From Nostoc sp. GT001 (GTDB lineage Bacteria; Cyanobacteriota; Cyanobacteriia; Cyanobacteriales; Nostocaceae), in the NCBI RefSeq assembly GCF_030382115.1, contig NZ_JAUDRJ010000003.1:2026782-2070744 (forward strand): DNA of 43,963 nt, read 5' to 3'. A model generated the notes under the pieces. The model had not been told where the DNA came from. It worked only from the letters and a program-made list of their open reading frames with translations, and did not search any database. Of this stretch, positions 42,315 to 43,963 are shown piece by piece (the stretch's first letter is position 1; each line of letters starts with the position of its first letter). Position numbers and translations under genes: made by a program.

Positions 42315-42318
42315 AAAC

Positions 42319-42975
42319 ATGACACAACTTACTTTGGTAATCGGCAACAAAAATTATTCATCTTGGTCACTTCGTCCTTGGTTAGCGATGAAGCAATTCG
42401 GTTTGGAATTTAATGAGATTCGGATTCCTCTTTATAACCACCCAGATTATTCATTGAAAATTCGGCAATATTCGTCATCAGGAAAAGTACCTGTGTTATT
42501 GCACGATAAACAAACAGTGTGGGATTCTCTCGCTATTTGTGAATATCTAGCTGAAACTTTTCCAACTTTGCAATGGTGGCCAAAGGATAAGGCTGCAAGA
42601 GCATTAGCCCGTTCTATCAGTGCAGAAATGCACTCAGGATTTCAAAACTTGCGTCAGAATATGCCAATGAACTGCCGTACTAAATATCCTGGGAAAGGTT
42701 TAGAACCCGGCGTACAACAAGACATTGACCGCATTACTACTATTTGGCAAGAATCACGTCAAAAGTTTGGGACTACTGGCAATTTGTTATTTGGTAATTT
42801 CACGATTGCTGATGCGTTTTTTGCTCCAGTTGTCCTGCGGTTTATCACCTATGATGTGGAGTTAGATCATGTTTCTAGAAATTATGTGGAGTCAGTTTTG
42901 GCACTTCCAGAAATGCAAGAGTGGATAAATACAGCAAAAAATGAGACAGAAATTATTCCCCAAAATGAGTTTTAG
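42319..42975 (+). CDS. glutathione S-transferase family protein
   Basis: A 218-residue GST-type enzyme. The ATG at 42319 gives MTQLTLVIGNKNYSSWSLRP; the Ser residues of the SSWSLRPWL loop fit the active-site serine of the zeta/omega-like bacterial group. The thioredoxin-fold part continues with SSSGKVPVLLHDKQTVWDS and ICEYLAETFPTL, the helical domain with GNLLFGNFTIADAFFAPVVL. It probably conjugates or reduces electrophiles with glutathione. It follows a small conserved gene by four bases, and the GNAT-chimera ORF overlaps its end by 11 bp, so all three form one transcript. Confidence 0.87.
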   Translation: MTQLTLVIGNKNYSSWSLRPWLAMKQFGLEFNEIRIPLYNHPDYSLKIRQYSSSGKVPVLLHDKQTVWDSLAICEYLAETFPTLQWWPKDKAARALARSISAEMHSGFQNLRQNMPMNCRTKYPGKGLEPGVQQDIDRITTIWQESRQKFGTTGNLLFGNFTIADAFFAPVVLRFITYDVELDHVSRNYVESVLALPEMQEWINTAKNETEIIPQNEF

Positions 42976-43402
42976 TGAAGTAGCAAATAGGGAGAACATA
43001 AAAGGCAGAAATATTCTAATTAGAGATGCAAACCAAAGGGATATTCCTGCCATTATGGAATTGATTTATTTGAAAGCCCAATTTGATGGTTGTCCTGAAT
43101 CTGTAAAAGCAACTCCTCAAAAGCTAGAAATTGATTTATTTGGAGAAATGCCTCTTGCTTTTGTTCTTTTGGCTGAGGTTGATGGCGATACTATTGGGTT
43201 GGCAACTTATCACTTTATCTATTCAACTTTTTTAGCAATAGCAGAAGAAGGGAAAAAGCCATCAGGAGAACGAGGAAATAAACTCTGCTCAATGGCTCTC
43301 AATGCTCTTAAAGGCATAGCATCTGCTGTTACGGATGCTAGTAAACTAGCCGAAGTCTTCAAAACTTATTTGCCTACTCTTGCAAGCATACTGGGCATTT
43401 AG
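42965..43402 (+). pseudogene. truncated GNAT acetyltransferase joined to a foreign tail
   Basis: The first 90 or so residues match the start of a GNAT N-acetyltransferase: ILIRDANQRDIPAIMELIYL, then FVLLAEVDGDTIGLATYHFI. At FIYSTFLA the match ends. The acetyl-CoA motif (V-x4-R/Q-x-x-G) and the whole second half are missing. Instead there is EEGKKPSGERGN and a hydrophobic helical tail LCSMALNALKGIASAVTDAS, then KLAEVFKTYLPTLASILGI. The tail looks like the C-terminus of another gene, joined by a deletion. The ATG at 42965 overlaps the GST end by 11 bp; the frame is open to 42941. Acetyltransferase activity is unlikely. Whether the fused product has a new role is unknown. Confidence 0.7.
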
Positions 43403-43571
43403 GTTTTGAAAAAAGCTCAACAGCTAAAGATAACAGCACTAAATCTGTAATTGGACGTAGAAATTCATGCATTAAGTCTGTAGAAAGATAGGTAATGAAA
43501 ACTCATAAATTTGATACCTTGGTTGTAGGATAGGCTAAAAATTGCCTACCTTTTTTACCAAGGAATTGCTG

Positions 43572-43871
43572 ATGAATTATCAAAAGCTAGATGCTGCCCT
43601 TGCTACAGCACTAAATGATGTTCCAAACTTAGAGGAACCCAGTTTGGCGGTTTTTATACATACCGAATCAGTTTTGGACTCGGCTGCGATCGCTATTTTA
43701 GAAAGTTTGGGCGTTAGTAGTGTCACCAGTGGTAAAGATATTTTCACAGCAACACTGTCACCAAATGCCATTTCACAGTTGTCAGAGGAACCTTGGGTGA
43801 AGTATTTAAAGCGATCGCAGCAATTGCGTTTGGTAAATCAGAGGAAAAGTTTAGGCAGCTTCAGTGTTTGA
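43572..43871 (+). CDS. small conserved hypothetical protein
   Basis: A 99-residue soluble protein starting at ATG 43572 (AAGGAATTGCTG upstream acts as ribosome binding site; the frame is open to 43542). The sequence LAVFIHTESVLDSAAIAILE followed by a strand-rich middle and EEPWVKYLKRSQQLRLV suggests a small alpha/beta fold similar in pattern to propeptide or inhibitor I9-like domains, but I cannot name a family. It stands apart from the preceding gene group by 170 bp of AT-rich DNA. The final 92 bases of the window show only a HIP1-like site. Confidence 0.6.
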   Translation: MNYQKLDAALATALNDVPNLEEPSLAVFIHTESVLDSAAIAILESLGVSSVTSGKDIFTATLSPNAISQLSEEPWVKYLKRSQQLRLVNQRKSLGSFSV

Positions 43872-43963
43872 TCTGATGTTCCAAAAACAATTCTCTGTTA
43901 ATTTTTCGGCTATAGCGATCGCCTCCCTACTTTCATTCCAATTAATACAAATGTTCTATCTTT

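Noticed and set aside
42175..42318. N-terminal extension of the GST ORF
   Set aside because: It overlaps the upstream small gene in another frame, and the GST domain starts exactly at the ATG at 42319.

Overview
The window looks like chromosomal DNA of a filamentous, probably heterocyst-forming cyanobacterium of the Nostoc/Anabaena group. Evidence: the palindrome GCGATCGC (HIP1) recurs across most of it; there is an AcsF-type Mg-protoporphyrin cyclase, a PEP-CTERM protein, DUF6887/DUF6888-type small proteins, an NB-ARC/TPR STAND protein and a Ser/Thr kinase-FGE fusion; and the intergenic spaces are full of short direct repeats and hairpins typical of Nostoc genomes. No rRNA, tRNA or CRISPR array was seen. 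The genes are mostly single or in two- to four-gene groups on both strands.

Layout. 1-3.0 kb: a hypothetical gene at the edge, a secreted M28 peptidase, and a small Cys-rich secreted protein. 3.1-7.6 kb (minus): a complete carbohydrate ABC importer (binding protein, two permeases, ATPase). 7.7-11.8 kb: an IS4-type remnant, then a STAND/NLR-like gene whose N-terminal domain is separated from its NB-ARC/TPR part by one in-frame TGA, followed by a 21-bp tandem repeat array and a nested palindromic element. 11.8-13.8 kb: a TauE/UreH-like membrane protein and a membrane-anchored extracytoplasmic partner. 14-15.4 kb (minus): galE, then a small DUF6888/DUF6887 pair. 15.8-20 kb: a membrane protein, an ABC exporter half-transporter and acsF. 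20-25.9 kb: a short pyrophosphatase-like protein, an SDR lacking the usual catalytic residues, a TauD-family dioxygenase, an EamA transporter, a HAD hydrolase and a TSUP permease. 26-31.5 kb (minus): a hypothetical protein, a PEP-CTERM protein, a zinc-ribbon/kinase/FGE protein with a small partner, and an orphan potC-like permease. 32-36.6 kb: a GT4 glycosyltransferase, a secreted PLD-EF-hand-HhH lipoprotein and a cysteine desulfurase. 36.7-39 kb: a type II restriction-modification module with its own HTH regulator. 39-44 kb: ribokinase, a small transaldolase/FSA-like aldolase, a frameshifted LysR gene, a GST gene group with a truncated GNAT chimera, and a small conserved protein.

How they work together. 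The importer, galE, GT4, ribokinase and aldolase point to sugar uptake and conversion, but nothing shows joint control. Defence and conflict functions are the STAND gene, the restriction-modification module and possibly the kinase-FGE protein. The points most worth checking are the in-frame TGA in the STAND gene, the identical 15-bp palindromes at both ends of the restriction-modification module, the C-terminus of the kinase-FGE protein (similar to a variable region of a diversity-generating retroelement), and the gene decay at LysR and GNAT. All family assignments come from motifs read by eye, without database searches.
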